Assembly (NCBI RefSeq): GCF_007830515.1
Contig: NZ_VLKT01000005.1
Location: forward strand, 124,001-188,000
Direction of reading: 5' to 3'
From: Mesorhizobium tianshanense
GTDB taxonomy: Bacteria > Pseudomonadota > Alphaproteobacteria > Rhizobiales > Rhizobiaceae
Length of the DNA: 64,000 nucleotides
Part shown: piece by piece, positions 17,967 through 27,500 of the stretch
How positions within the stretch are numbered: the stretch's first letter is position 1
How the letters are laid out: the number at the start of each line of letters is the position of its first letter
Translations under genes and position numbers: made by a program
Notes under the pieces: generated by a model
What the model saw: the letters and a program-made list of their open reading frames with translations, nothing else
Told to the model about the DNA's origin: nothing
The model's database searches: none

Positions 17967-19169
17967 CTACTCGTGGCGCAGCGCCTCGATCGGATTCAGG
18001 CGGGCAGCCTGACGCGCCGGAAAGTAGCCGAAGCCGGTGCCGATCAAGGCCGAAAACGCGAAAGCGACGAGGATGATCGCGGGACTTGTGACGAAAGGCA
18101 CGTCCAAATAGACGCCCACCGCATAGGCGAGCCCCAGGCCGAGCAAGATGCCGACGATGCCTCCGAACAATGCGAGGACCGTAGCCTCGACGAGAAACTG
18201 CGTCAGAACCTGGCGTTCCAGGGCGCCGATGGCGAGGCGGATGCCAATCTCCCGTGTTCGCTCGGTCACCGAAACCAGCATGATGTTCATGATGCCGATA
18301 CCGCCGACCAGCAGGCTGACTGCCGCCACGGCACCGAGAAGACCTGTCAGAATCGTGGTGGTTCCCGACATCGTTTCGGCGATCTGGGTCATGTCGTTGA
18401 CCGAAAAATCGTCGTCTTCTCCCGCGGTTATTCGGCGGCGTTCCCGCATCAGGCGTTCGAGGTCGCCTTGAACCTTGGTGGTCGAGACGCCATCTCTCGC
18501 AGCCACCATGATGGTGCCGATGTCACTGTTGCCGGCAATGCGTCGTTGGAAGGCGCGCAACGGCACGATCACGGTGTCGTCCTGGTCGGTGCCCATGCCA
18601 GATTGTCCTTTCTTGCTGAGGACACCAATCACCTCGCAAGAAATCTTGCCGACCCGAATTCTCTGTCCCAGCGCATCCGTGCTGCCGAACAACTCCGTCT
18701 TGATCGTATCTCCGATCATGCAGACCGCGCTGCCTCGCTCTTCCGCCTCAAGGAAGCCACGGCCCGCGACCACCTGCCAACTGCGGACGATCAAATAGTC
18801 GGCCGTCGTGCCGACGACTGAACTCGACCGGCTTTCGCCGCCGAAGATGATGGTGGCAGAGGACTGCGCAACGGGCGCTACGGCGCGGATTCCCGCGATC
18901 TGGTTCCGAACGACGCTGACGTCCCTCGATGTGAAGGATTTGGCCTGGGTACTGGCTCGCCCCGGCCCGAACTGTCCCGGCATGACGAAGAGCATGTTGC
19001 TCCCCAGCTTGCCCAGCTCCGCCGTCACCTTTGCCGTCGTTCCGTTGCCGATGGTCACCATCGCAATGACCGCCGCAACGCCGATCACAATGCCGAGCAC
19101 CGTCAGCGATGACCGCATCGGATTGCGCAGGATCGCCTGTGCTGCAAGTTTCAGCGTTTCAGAGAACAC
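17967..19169 (-). CDS. MacB-type ABC permease
   Basis: A 400-residue permease with one N-terminal membrane helix (SLTVLGIVIGVAAVIAMVTIGNG), a large periplasmic domain and three C-terminal helices ending ARLNPIEALRHE, the MacB/FtsX layout. The frame is open to 19244, but the GTG at 19169 (VFSETLKLAAQAIL) has AGGAG seven bases upstream and aligns with MacB N-termini. It therefore overlaps the ATPase gene by 11 bp. With the next two genes it forms a tripartite pump for lipopeptides, toxins or macrolide-like compounds. Confidence 0.9.
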   Translation of the reverse strand: MFSETLKLAAQAILRNPMRSSLTVLGIVIGVAAVIAMVTIGNGTTAKVTAELGKLGSNMLFVMPGQFGPGRASTQAKSFTSRDVSVVRNQIAGIRAVAPVAQSSATIIFGGESRSSSVVGTTADYLIVRSWQVVAGRGFLEAEERGSAVCMIGDTIKTELFGSTDALGQRIRVGKISCEVIGVLSKKGQSGMGTDQDDTVIVPLRAFQRRIAGNSDIGTIMVAARDGVSTTKVQGDLERLMRERRRITAGEDDDFSVNDMTQIAETMSGTTTILTGLLGAVAAVSLLVGGIGIMNIMLVSVTERTREIGIRLAIGALERQVLTQFLVEATVLALFGGIVGILLGLGLAYAVGVYLDVPFVTSPAIILVAFAFSALIGTGFGYFPARQAARLNPIEALRHE

Positions 19170-19881
19170 CGGCCGGCTCCTGCTGGCGGTCAGATTCGAT
19201 TTTGCCATCGACGAAGCGAATGACCCGCCGGGCATAAGCAGCAATATCTTCCTCGTGCGTGACCATGATCACGGTGAGGCCCTCGTCGCGATTCAGGCGC
19301 GTGATGATGTTCATGATCTCCCGGCTGATGCTGGTATCGAGGTTCCCTGTCGGCTCGTCGGCGAGCAGCACGATGGGGCTGGTCACAATGGCGCGGGCGA
19401 TCGCGACGCGTTGCTGCTGCCCTCCCGACAGTTTCGCCGGCGTATGCTGGGCGCGATCCGCCAATCCCACCTGCTCCAGCGCATGCAGAGAGCGGCGCCG
19501 CCGCTCGTCCTCGGGCATGCCGCGATAAATCAGCGGCAGCGCAACATTCTCGATCGCTGTCGTACGCGCCAGCAGATTGAAGCCCTGGAAGACGAACCCA
19601 AGCATGTGACGACGCAGCAGAGCCCGCTCGTCCTGGTCGAGCTCTCTGGTTGGAACGCCCTGGAAGAGGTATTCGCCCGAGCTTGGAACGTCGAGGCAGC
19701 CCATGATGTTCATGGCCGTCGACTTGCCGGAGCCCGACGGCCCCATGATTGCAACGAAAGCGCCGCGCTCGACCAGAAGGTCCACCCCCGCCAATGCGCG
19801 GACTTCGGCTTCTCCGCTGCCATAGACCTTAGTCACGGTGCGGAATTCGATTAGCGGATGGGAAGAGATGTCCACCGCCAT
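19159..19881 (-). CDS. MacB-type ABC ATPase
   Basis: A 240-residue LolD/MacB-family ATPase: Walker A GPSGSGKST, Q-loop FVFQGFNLL, signature LSGGQQQR, Walker B VLLADEPTGNLD and switch His in VTHEED. In classical MacB the ATPase and permease are one chain; here they are two genes. The start is ATG 19881 (MAVDISSHPLIEF), 4 bp after the HlyD gene; the longer frame to 19923 would run into that gene. Confidence 0.92.
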   Translation of the reverse strand: MAVDISSHPLIEFRTVTKVYGSGEAEVRALAGVDLLVERGAFVAIMGPSGSGKSTAMNIMGCLDVPSSGEYLFQGVPTRELDQDERALLRRHMLGFVFQGFNLLARTTAIENVALPLIYRGMPEDERRRRSLHALEQVGLADRAQHTPAKLSGGQQQRVAIARAIVTSPIVLLADEPTGNLDTSISREIMNIITRLNRDEGLTVIMVTHEEDIAAYARRVIRFVDGKIESDRQQEPAGVL

Positions 19882-19885
19882 CGTC

Positions 19886-21187
19886 TCACTCTGCGGCGAC
19901 AGCGTCGACCACGAGGTCGTCACTCTCGGCGATGTCGCCGGACATCAGCTCGGTATTCTGCCCGTCGGTAGCGCCAACTTGGACCGTCACCTCGGTCGGA
20001 ACCTTGTCGCGCATCACCCAAAGGGCTCGCGCTCCACCGGGGAGTTCCGCGGTGGTCACGGCTTTCATGCGGGGAGGCCTGAACAAGCCGAGGATGCCGC
20101 TGCTGATGCTTTCCTCCGGCGGTGAATAGCGCAGCGCCGTATTCGGTACGAGCAAAGCCGACTTGATGGTTTTGACCACGATGTCTGCCGTTGCCGTCAT
20201 CCCCGGACGAAGAAGGAGTTCGGCATTGTCCACCTTCAGGAGCGCTTTGTAGGTGACCACGTCGTTGACCGTCTCGGAGACGACGCGGATGTCGGTGATT
20301 TCGGCAGGAAACGAGCGGTTGGGATAAGCGTCTACCGTAAAGCTCGCGCTCTGGCCCACCGCAACGCTGCCGATGTCGGCCTCGTCGACATCGACTTGAA
20401 CCTCCATCTGCTTGAGGTCGCCGGCGATCGAAAACAACACCGGCGCCTGAAGCGACGCAGCCACGGTGGAGCCTTCGTCGATACTGCGTGTCAGCACGAT
20501 GCCGTCAATCGGTGAAGCGATCGTCGCCCGGGCCAGATTGGTTTCCGCCATCTGCAAATCCGCCTCCGCCACCAGCACCTCCGCTTCGGCGGCTTGGAGA
20601 GCAGCCGCATTGGCATCCATGGTCAGGCGCGTGTCCTCGAGAGCCTGTGTGGACATGATGCCCCGGTTGAAGAGCGCCGACTGGCGCTCGTAGGTGGTCA
20701 CGGCCGCATTGGCCGCCACCTTGGCCTTCGCGGCGTTGGCCTTGGCGACGGCCAGTTTTGCCCGGGCGCTGGCGACGCTTGCCTTGAGCGTGTCCGTGTC
20801 GAGTTCGGCGAGCACCTCGCCGCGATGGACGATGCTGTTATAGTCCACATTGACCCTGCGGATGATCCCGGAGATCTCGCTCGAAACGTCGACCTCCGTG
20901 ATCGGCTGCATCGAGCCGGTCGCCGTCACGATGACGGTGAGGTCGCCCGTGGTGGCCTTCTGCGTCGTGTAGGTATAGGCATTGCCTTGCCCGAGATACA
21001 GCCAGCCCAACAGCCCGACGGCCAAGACCGCAGTTGCGGTGATCAGCCAACGCCGAATGCGGCTGGACATGCCCTTTTTCCGAGGCGCGGCATCGCCCAG
21101 GATTTGCTGTAGCGAAGGCGCTGGCACCGCCTCTGGAACGACCCGAAGCGTTGGTGGCTGGGACCGACTGGGTTCCTGGGTTGGCAT
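19886..21187 (-). CDS. Periplasmic adaptor (MacA/HlyD family)
   Basis: A 433-residue membrane-fusion protein. A cytoplasmic N-terminus is followed by one membrane helix (about residues 46-66), the first biotinyl-lipoyl half ending in ISGIIRRVNVDYNSIVHRGEVLAELD, a coiled-coil hairpin rich in Ala (about residues 115-205), the second lipoyl half with ATIASPIDGIVL, and a beta-barrel domain. It is the first gene of the three-gene pump operon. No TolC-like gene is next to it, so an outer-membrane channel must be encoded elsewhere. The 270-bp gap upstream shows no gene. Confidence 0.92.
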   Translation of the reverse strand: MPTQEPSRSQPPTLRVVPEAVPAPSLQQILGDAAPRKKGMSSRIRRWLITATAVLAVGLLGWLYLGQGNAYTYTTQKATTGDLTVIVTATGSMQPITEVDVSSEISGIIRRVNVDYNSIVHRGEVLAELDTDTLKASVASARAKLAVAKANAAKAKVAANAAVTTYERQSALFNRGIMSTQALEDTRLTMDANAAALQAAEAEVLVAEADLQMAETNLARATIASPIDGIVLTRSIDEGSTVAASLQAPVLFSIAGDLKQMEVQVDVDEADIGSVAVGQSASFTVDAYPNRSFPAEITDIRVVSETVNDVVTYKALLKVDNAELLLRPGMTATADIVVKTIKSALLVPNTALRYSPPEESISSGILGLFRPPRMKAVTTAELPGGARALWVMRDKVPTEVTVQVGATDGQNTELMSGDIAESDDLVVDAVAAE

Positions 21188-21457
21188 GCTTGCCTCACAA
21201 GCGTTGGTGCGGAGGTGAGCAATGCCTGTTCACTCGTGGCCAGGCCTTGACGTGAATCAATTGGGAATCGACTTGGGCAGGGGCACGCGTCTGGGATGCT
21301 TTGTTTCGCGAAGTGTGAGGTGTGGAGGGAACTCAATTGGAGGCTGGTCAGGCAGGCGAGCGGGCGGCGATGGTGACGTCGTTCGCAAAGCCCCATGAAT
21401 TTCAGAACCTTCGACGGTGTCGCCACGAAGGTCAAAAGCCGAAGTCCAACTGGGACT

Positions 21458-22702
21458 TCAGCCGATCGTGGTCCCGGCCTCGAGCTTCCTCGCTTCCCGC
21501 ATGTTCGGCAGGAACACCGTCAGCAGGCCGAGCAGCGGCAAATACGAGCAGACCTGAAAGACGAAGTCGATGCCTTTCATGTCGGCGATGACGCCGAGCA
21601 CGGCGGCGGCGATGCCGCCCATGCCGAAGGCGAAGCCGAAGAAGATGCCGGCGATCATGCCGACGCGGCCGGGCACCAGTTCCTGCGCGAAGACGACGAT
21701 GTTGGAGAAGGCCGAGGACAGGATCAGGCCGATCAGCACCGTCAGGATCATCGTCCATTCGAGATTGGCGTAGGGCAGGACCAGCGTAAAGGGCAGCACG
21801 CCGACGATCGAGAGCCAGATCATCGCCTTCTGTCCGTAGCGGTCGCCGAACGGGCCGCCGAGCAGGATGCCCAGCGCCGAGGCGCCAAGGAACAGGAACA
21901 ACATGACCTGCGACATCTGCACCGACACGCCGAATTTATCGATGGCGTAGAAGGTGTAGTAGCTGGCGAGGCTGGCTATGTAGGCGTTCTTGCTCAGCAC
22001 CAGCAAGGTCAGCACCGCCAGCGCGCCGATCACCCTGCGGCGCGGGAAGGGCGAGATGAAGCCCGCCGCCTTGCGGTTAGCGAGCGAGGCGCGCAGGCGG
22101 CTGTACCAGCCGCCGACCCGCCACAGCACGATAATGCCGATCAGCGAGCCGACGGCGAACCACGCAATGCTGGCCTGGCCGAACGGCACGACGATGAAGG
22201 CAGCCAGCAGCGGCCCGATGGCCTGGCCGAGATTGCCGCCGACCTGGAACAGCGATTGCGCCAGGCCGAATCTGCCGCCCGAGGCGAAGCGGGCGATGCG
22301 CGAGGATTCCGGATGGAAGATCGCCGAGCCGATGCCGATCAGCGAGGCGCCGATCAGCAGCAGCCAATAGTGTCCCGCATAGGCCAGCACGATCAGGCCG
22401 ATCAACGAGGAGGCCATGCCGTAGGGCAGCGAATAGGGCATCGGGCGCTTGTCGGTGACCATGCCGATCAGCGGCTGCAGCAATGACGCCGTGACCTGGA
22501 AGGTGAAGGTCAAAAGGCCGATCTGCCAGAAATCGAGACCGTAATTGTCCTTCAGCAGCGGATAGATGGCCGACAGCAGCGACTGCATGATGTCGTTGAC
22601 ACAATGGCAGAAGCTCACCGCCAGAATGACGGTGAAGGCCGTCGCCTGCGCCGAGGCGTGGCTGGCCGGCGCGGCGGGCGTTGTCGCTGTGGTATCGGTC
22701 AA
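21458..22702 (-). CDS. MFS transporter, fosmidomycin-resistance (Fsr) type
   Basis: A 414-residue transporter with twelve predicted helices. The start VSFCHCVNDIMQSLLSAIYPLLK and the central GNLGQAIGPLLAAFIV and HPESSRIA segments are typical of the Fsr group of drug-proton antiporters. The frame is open to 22816, but that would overlap the divergent AraC gene; a TTG at 22702 has GGAG six bases upstream and is my choice. The shared 112-bp promoter region with the AraC-family gene suggests control by that regulator. The real substrate is unknown. Confidence 0.85.
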   Translation of the reverse strand: MTDTTATTPAAPASHASAQATAFTVILAVSFCHCVNDIMQSLLSAIYPLLKDNYGLDFWQIGLLTFTFQVTASLLQPLIGMVTDKRPMPYSLPYGMASSLIGLIVLAYAGHYWLLLIGASLIGIGSAIFHPESSRIARFASGGRFGLAQSLFQVGGNLGQAIGPLLAAFIVVPFGQASIAWFAVGSLIGIIVLWRVGGWYSRLRASLANRKAAGFISPFPRRRVIGALAVLTLLVLSKNAYIASLASYYTFYAIDKFGVSVQMSQVMLFLFLGASALGILLGGPFGDRYGQKAMIWLSIVGVLPFTLVLPYANLEWTMILTVLIGLILSSAFSNIVVFAQELVPGRVGMIAGIFFGFAFGMGGIAAAVLGVIADMKGIDFVFQVCSYLPLLGLLTVFLPNMREARKLEAGTTIG

Positions 22703-22814
22703 GGCAGGCTCCGTGGTCTTTTTGGCAGGCGATGCCGCGGGAGCGCTTATAATCCCGTTGCGAAGCGACTTCTTTCGTGGTTTGGTCCAATAGTTTCGCA
22801 AGTGGGCCACGACC

Positions 22815-23663
22815 ATGGCAGAATTGATATCATTTCTGGAGGCGCCGCCCGGCGATCTCGGCCGATTGCACCGCGAGCGGCTGGCCTGGCTGGAGGGGAC
22901 CAGCGGCCCGATCGTGGCGCTGCCGTCGGAATATCCGGACGGCTACAACGTGCCCAACCATCATCACAGCCGCAGCCAACTGCTGCACGCGCTGCGCGGC
23001 GTCGTGCTGGTGACGACGCAGCAAGGCCGCTGGATGGTGCCGCCCGACCATGCCATGTGGATACCGGCGGGCATCGAACATTCGGTCGAAATGCTGGGCA
23101 ATGTCAGCATGCGCTCGGTCTATGTCACGCCCGATGCGATAGAGGGCCTGCCCACAAGGCTGCGCGTGGTCGGCATGACGGACCTGATGCGCAGCCTGAT
23201 CATCGAGGCGGTGACGCTGCCGGCCGAACCGCGGCCGACCGGGCGGACGGGGCTGGTGCTCGGCCTTTTGCTGCACGAGATACCTAGCCTGCCCGAGCAG
23301 CCGCTCGGGTTGCCTTTCCCATCCGACCCCAGGCTGGCAGCACTTTGCCGGCGCTTCGTCGCGGCACCCTCGCCGCATGCGACGATCGACGAGTGGGCCG
23401 ATATCGTCGGCATGAGCCGCCGCTCCTTCACCCGCGCCTTTCATCGCCAGACCGGATTGTCGCTGTCGACATGGCGTCAGCAGGCCTGCCTGTTCGCGGC
23501 GTTGCCGAGGCTGGCGGATGGCGAGCCCATCACAAGGGTGGCGCTCGACCTCGGCTATGACAGCGTGCCGGCCTTCACCACCATGTTCAGGCGCATGTTG
23601 GGAACCTCGCCGCGCGGCTATATGCGCGGGTCAAGGGACAACTTCAGGGTGTCGAACGGGTAG
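22815..23663 (+). CDS. AraC-family transcriptional regulator with N-terminal cupin
   Basis: A 282-residue regulator. The N-terminal cupin sensor contains HHHSRSQLLHALRG and IPAGIEHSVEM. The C-terminal double helix-turn-helix (about residues 180-272) contains IVGMSRRSFTRAFHRQTG and VALDLGYDSVPAFTTMFRRMLGTSPRGY, a full AraC signature. It is divergent from the Fsr-type MFS gene, which it most likely regulates in response to a small ligand. Confidence 0.93.
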   Translation: MAELISFLEAPPGDLGRLHRERLAWLEGTSGPIVALPSEYPDGYNVPNHHHSRSQLLHALRGVVLVTTQQGRWMVPPDHAMWIPAGIEHSVEMLGNVSMRSVYVTPDAIEGLPTRLRVVGMTDLMRSLIIEAVTLPAEPRPTGRTGLVLGLLLHEIPSLPEQPLGLPFPSDPRLAALCRRFVAAPSPHATIDEWADIVGMSRRSFTRAFHRQTGLSLSTWRQQACLFAALPRLADGEPITRVALDLGYDSVPAFTTMFRRMLGTSPRGYMRGSRDNFRVSNG

Positions 23664-23674
23664 CGCGGCAGATT

Positions 23675-24610
23675 TCAGTCGAACAGGCTCGACACCGATT
23701 CCTCGGTCGCGGTGCGCGAGATCGCCTCGCCCATCAGGTCGGCGATGGAGATGACGCGAATGTTGGGGGCGTCGAGCACGCCTTGCGTCGGCTGGATGGA
23801 ATCGGTGATGACCAGTTCCTGCAGCTTCGAGCCGCTGATGCGGGCAACTGCGCCGCCCGACAACACACCATGGGTGATATAGGCGGTGACGCTGGTGGCA
23901 CCGTTGGCAAGCAGGGCATCGGCGGCGTTGCACAGCGTGCCGCCCGAATCGACGATGTCGTCGATCAACAGGCAGTCCTTGCCGGCGACCGCGCCGATGA
24001 TGTTCATGACTTCCGATTCGCCGGGGCGCTCGCGGCGCTTGTCGACGATGGCGAGTTGCGCATCGAAGCGCTTGGCGAGCGCGCGGGCCCGCACCACGCC
24101 GCCGATGTCGGGCGATACGACGACGACATTGGCAAGCTGCTTGTATTTTGCCTTCACGTCGCGGGCCATGACCGGCACGGAAAACAGATTGTCGGTCGGG
24201 ATGTCGAAAAAACCCTGGATCTGGCCGGCGTGGAGATCCAGCGTCAATACGCGGTCGACACCCGCCCGCGTGATCATGTTGGCGACCAGCTTGGCCGAGA
24301 TCGGCGTGCGGCCTGAGGCGCGGCGGTCTTGCCTGGCATAGCCGAAATAGGGAATGACCGCCGTGATGCGCTTGGCCGACGAGCGCATGAAGGCATCGAT
24401 CATGATGAGCAGTTCCATCAGGTGATCGTTGGTCGGGAACGATGTGGACTGCAGGATGAAGACATCCTCGCCACGCACATTCTCCTGGATCTCGACGAAG
24501 ATTTCCTGATCGGCGAAGCGCCTGACGCTGGCTTTGCCCAGCGGGATGTTGAGATAGCGGGCGACCGCTTCGGCCAGCACCCTGTTGGAATTGCCCGCGA
24601 AGAGCTTCAT
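23675..24610 (-). CDS. prs: Ribose-phosphate pyrophosphokinase
   Basis: A 311-residue PRPP synthetase making PRPP from ribose 5-phosphate and ATP, for nucleotide, His and Trp synthesis. It starts [20 protein letters not shown]. The flexible-loop and ATP-site region [18 protein letters not shown], the second domain [16 protein letters not shown], and the PRPP loop [13 protein letters not shown] are all present. ATG 24610 is chosen over the longer open frame because the family starts there. The gap 24611-24776 shows nothing else. Confidence 0.96.
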   Translation of the reverse strand: MKLFAGNSNRVLAEAVARYLNIPLGKASVRRFADQEIFVEIQENVRGEDVFILQSTSFPTNDHLMELLIMIDAFMRSSAKRITAVIPYFGYARQDRRASGRTPISAKLVANMITRAGVDRVLTLDLHAGQIQGFFDIPTDNLFSVPVMARDVKAKYKQLANVVVVSPDIGGVVRARALAKRFDAQLAIVDKRRERPGESEVMNIIGAVAGKDCLLIDDIVDSGGTLCNAADALLANGATSVTAYITHGVLSGGAVARISGSKLQELVITDSIQPTQGVLDAPNIRVISIADLMGEAISRTATEESVSSLFD

Positions 24611-24776
24611 GCACCGTTCCTGGTGAAGTATGGAGACTCTGACAGACTCTCTTGAGCCTCTCAGTCGGGCTTTTAGCGGCCCGTGCCGGTATTGCAAGCG
24701 TCGTGATCGGGAATCCGCCGGCTAATCTCAATAAACGTTTTCGGCGAGGGAAGCCGGCAACATGTCAGCTCGCCAG

Positions 24777-25403
24777 TCAGCCCGCTTGACCGCCTAGCCA
24801 TGTGGCGAACTGGTCGATCGTCTGGTCGGCGATCGTCTGCATGGTCTCCGGCGCGACCGCCGCCCAGCCTTCGCCACCATTGGCCGAGGGCGCCTTCTGC
24901 TGACCGTTGATGCGATGCAGCCGGTTGCCTGCCGGGTCATAGACGTCCCAGACATAGATGACGGTGGTGTCCTTGCCTTCCGACATCGTCGAGAAATAGC
25001 CTTTCAGCACGTGCGTGGGGGTCTGGCCGGCGCTGCCGGCCAAGGTGATGCCGCGCTGCTTGGCCCGCGTCTGAAGTTCCGCGGTCAGCGGTGTCGCGGC
25101 TTCCACCGAGGCGCCGACGATCGGCGCCACCATCAGGCGGGTCCGTGCGATGACGGCGGCGCTCTTTGCGGGCTGCGCTGGGGCGGAAGGTTGTGCCGTC
25201 GCGGAAGGCTGTGCCGTTGCGGAAGGCTGGGCGGTCGTTGCAGGTGGAGTGGTCGTTGCCGTCGTACCGGTCCCGGCCGCGGGCACGGCCTGTGTCGACT
25301 GCGGGGCGATGGCCGAGGGTTCGAGAACGTCCTTCGCACTGGTGCAGGCGGCCAGCGTCAGCGCCGCGAGCAGTGACACGGTCGTCACATGCGATCGCCT
25401 CAT
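24777..25403 (-). CDS. Secreted lipoprotein of unknown function
   Basis: A 208-residue lipoprotein with a signal peptide and lipobox LTLAAC (Cys 20). A linker rich in Thr, Pro, Ala and Gln follows (about residues 35-80), including three near-repeats of AQPSAT. The C-terminal domain (about residues 84-205) contains LKGYFSTMSEGKDTTVIYVWDVYD and may be a small periplasmic alpha/beta domain. No family is recognised. It lies 53 bp downstream of the M24 gene and may be transcribed with it. Confidence 0.8.
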   Translation of the reverse strand: MRRSHVTTVSLLAALTLAACTSAKDVLEPSAIAPQSTQAVPAAGTGTTATTTPPATTAQPSATAQPSATAQPSAPAQPAKSAAVIARTRLMVAPIVGASVEAATPLTAELQTRAKQRGITLAGSAGQTPTHVLKGYFSTMSEGKDTTVIYVWDVYDPAGNRLHRINGQQKAPSANGGEGWAAVAPETMQTIADQTIDQFATWLGGQAG

Positions 25404-25456
25404 TGCCTCAAAACTCCCTGGCGATGAACGCCCCTTGCATTCTTGCCATTATGGAT

Positions 25457-26608
25457 TCATCGCACGATCAAGTCGAGATCATGGCGGGACAGCGGCTTCG
25501 GCTGCGACTCGGTCGTCAGATAGGTGCGGCCAAGCGTCATCGCGGTCTCGGTTTCGGAGTCCATGATGATCATATGGGCGAACAGCGTCATGTTTGGCGC
25601 AATGGGTTCGGGATTGCCCTGATAGAACATCGGCATGTCCATCCATGACGGGGTGAAGCGGGCGCCAAGCGAATAGCCGCAGGCATTGAGCCTGTGCTTG
25701 GTCAGGTTGTGCGCCTCGAGCGTGCGGGCATGCGCGTCGAACACGTCGCCGAAGGTATTTCCGGGCGTCATCGCCTTTTCGACGGCCAGAAGTGCGGCGC
25801 GCGCGGCATCGAACAGTTCCTGGTGACGTTTCGACACCTTGCCGGTCAGCACGGTACGCATCATCGCCGCATGGTAGTGATGGAAGACGCCGGCCCATTC
25901 GAGCGTCAACTGGTCGTTCTTGGTCAGCTTGCGGCGCCCGGCCTTGTAACGGCAAAGCAGTGCGTCCGCTCCCGAGCCGATGATGAACTCGTTGGCCGGA
26001 TAGTCGCCGCCGCCGGCAAAGATCGCGCCCTGCATGGCGGCAAGGATCAAGGCTTCGTCGCCACCCTGCTTGATCAGCGGCAGGGCCGCGTCCAGCGCGT
26101 CGTCGGCGAGGTTCGCGGCCTTTTCCGCCTTGGCGATCTCGGCCGGGCTCTTGAACAGGCGCAGCCGGTTGATGATGCCGGAAGCGTCGGCGATCTGGCC
26201 AAAGGTCTGCAATTGCTCGTCCAGGCGCCGGCCATTGTAGGCGGTCAGGCCGTGGGTGTCGTATTCGACGCCGATGCGGGCGCCGAGCAGGTCGAGGTCG
26301 TTGAGCAAATTGCGCAGGTCGATCGCCGGATTGGCGCCGTCGCGATCGGTCCACAGCAGGATGTTGTCGATGATCGAGGTGTGGCGCGCCTGGCGCAGAT
26401 CGGCCGAGCGCGTGAGCAGGATCATCGAACCGTCTGCCTTCACCACCAGGCACTGGAAGAAGCAGAAGCCGAACGTATCGTAGCCGGTCAGCCAGTACAT
26501 GCTCTCCTGCGCAAACAGCAGGACGGCATCGAGCTTCTTCTCGGCGATCTCGATCATCAGCCGATCGCGCCGCGCGTCAAATTCCGACCGTTCGAAATGC
26601 AGCGCCAT
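25457..26608 (-). CDS. M24 'pita-bread' family hydrolase, probably not metal-dependent
   Basis: A 383-residue creatinase/aminopeptidase-P-like protein with an N-terminal creatinase domain (residues 1-140) and a C-terminal pita-bread domain. The usual metal-binding Asp residues are missing: the region reads LTLEWAGVFHHYHAAMMRTV instead of a DxG...D pattern, and the late Glu motif is replaced by HMIIMDSETETAMTLG. It therefore resembles the metal-free hydrolases (creatinase, DoeA-type) more than peptidases. Its ATG shares one base with the pgeF stop (TAATG), so the two are coupled. Confidence 0.85.
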   Translation of the reverse strand: MALHFERSEFDARRDRLMIEIAEKKLDAVLLFAQESMYWLTGYDTFGFCFFQCLVVKADGSMILLTRSADLRQARHTSIIDNILLWTDRDGANPAIDLRNLLNDLDLLGARIGVEYDTHGLTAYNGRRLDEQLQTFGQIADASGIINRLRLFKSPAEIAKAEKAANLADDALDAALPLIKQGGDEALILAAMQGAIFAGGGDYPANEFIIGSGADALLCRYKAGRRKLTKNDQLTLEWAGVFHHYHAAMMRTVLTGKVSKRHQELFDAARAALLAVEKAMTPGNTFGDVFDAHARTLEAHNLTKHRLNACGYSLGARFTPSWMDMPMFYQGNPEPIAPNMTLFAHMIIMDSETETAMTLGRTYLTTESQPKPLSRHDLDLIVR

Positions 26609-27402
26609 TATTCCGTCTCCAAAACGATTGCCGAAATCTGCCGTCCGTAATCCGGCTCCTTGCGATGCACGGTGCGCCGGTAGGAATAGAACAGATCCTC
26701 CTCGGCGTAGGTGCAGCGGCCGAGCCCGCCGGCGGTCACGCCCGCCCGGGTCAGCCGATCGACCGTATAGAGGTTGAGGTCGAACATTGCATGTCCCCAC
26801 TTCGCGGCAGGCGCGAAATAGCGGATGTTGTCGGCACCGGCCTCGACGAAGCGGGCGACGAATTCCGGCCCGACTTCGTAGTTTTCGGGGCCGATGGAAG
26901 GACCGAGAACAGCAACGATGCGCTCGCGCCGGGCACCGAGGCCTTCCATCGCCGCAATGGTGTTTTCCAGCACGCCCGACAAGGCGCCCTTCCAGCCGGC
27001 ATGGGCAGCGCCGATGACGCGCGCCTCGGCATCGGCGAACAGGACCGGTCCGCAATCGGCGGTCGAGGCGCCGACGGCGATGCCCGGCCGGTCGGTGACG
27101 ATGGCGTCGGCCTTCGGCCGCTCGCCGAAAAAAGGCTCCCTGGCGATGACGACGTCGGGCGAATGGATCTGATGGGCGGTCAAGAGATGGCTTGAAGGTA
27201 CGCCCATCCAGTCGGCGACGCGGCGGCGGTTCTCGGCTACCTGCGTCTGGTCGTCGCTCGAGCCGGTGCCGATGTTGAGTCCCTGGTAGATGCCGCTGGA
27301 GACGCCGCCGATGCGGGTGAAATAGCCGTGGCGAATGCCTCTCGCCCGCGCCTTTTCCAGCAAGGGCGACCGAACGGGATCCGGTTTGGTCTGATTCAGC
27401 AT
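26608..27402 (-). CDS. pgeF: Peptidoglycan editing factor / laccase-domain protein PgeF
   Basis: A 264-residue protein of the YfiH/PgeF family. The metal-site motifs LLTAHQIHSPDV, STADCGPVLFAD and IGAAHAGWKGAL contain the conserved His-Cys-His triad. PgeF proteins remove wrongly incorporated residues from peptidoglycan stems, and related proteins act as purine nucleoside phosphorylases. It lies 98 bp after the MidA-like gene in the common rhizobial order lgt-midA-pgeF. Confidence 0.93.
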   Translation of the reverse strand: MLNQTKPDPVRSPLLEKARARGIRHGYFTRIGGVSSGIYQGLNIGTGSSDDQTQVAENRRRVADWMGVPSSHLLTAHQIHSPDVVIAREPFFGERPKADAIVTDRPGIAVGASTADCGPVLFADAEARVIGAAHAGWKGALSGVLENTIAAMEGLGARRERIVAVLGPSIGPENYEVGPEFVARFVEAGADNIRYFAPAAKWGHAMFDLNLYTVDRLTRAGVTAGGLGRCTYAEEDLFYSYRRTVHRKEPDYGRQISAIVLETE

Positions 27403-27500
27403 GGCGGCGTTGTTGTCCGTGTGGGCGATTTCGTCAAGCTACAGTCCAAAGATCGGCTACAGTCGAAAGCCGGGAGAGTGGGAGAGGCGGCAGCGAAAAG

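Noticed and set aside
26609-27055. N-terminal extension of the M24 gene
   Set aside because: It overlaps pgeF in another frame; M24 similarity begins at ATG 26608.
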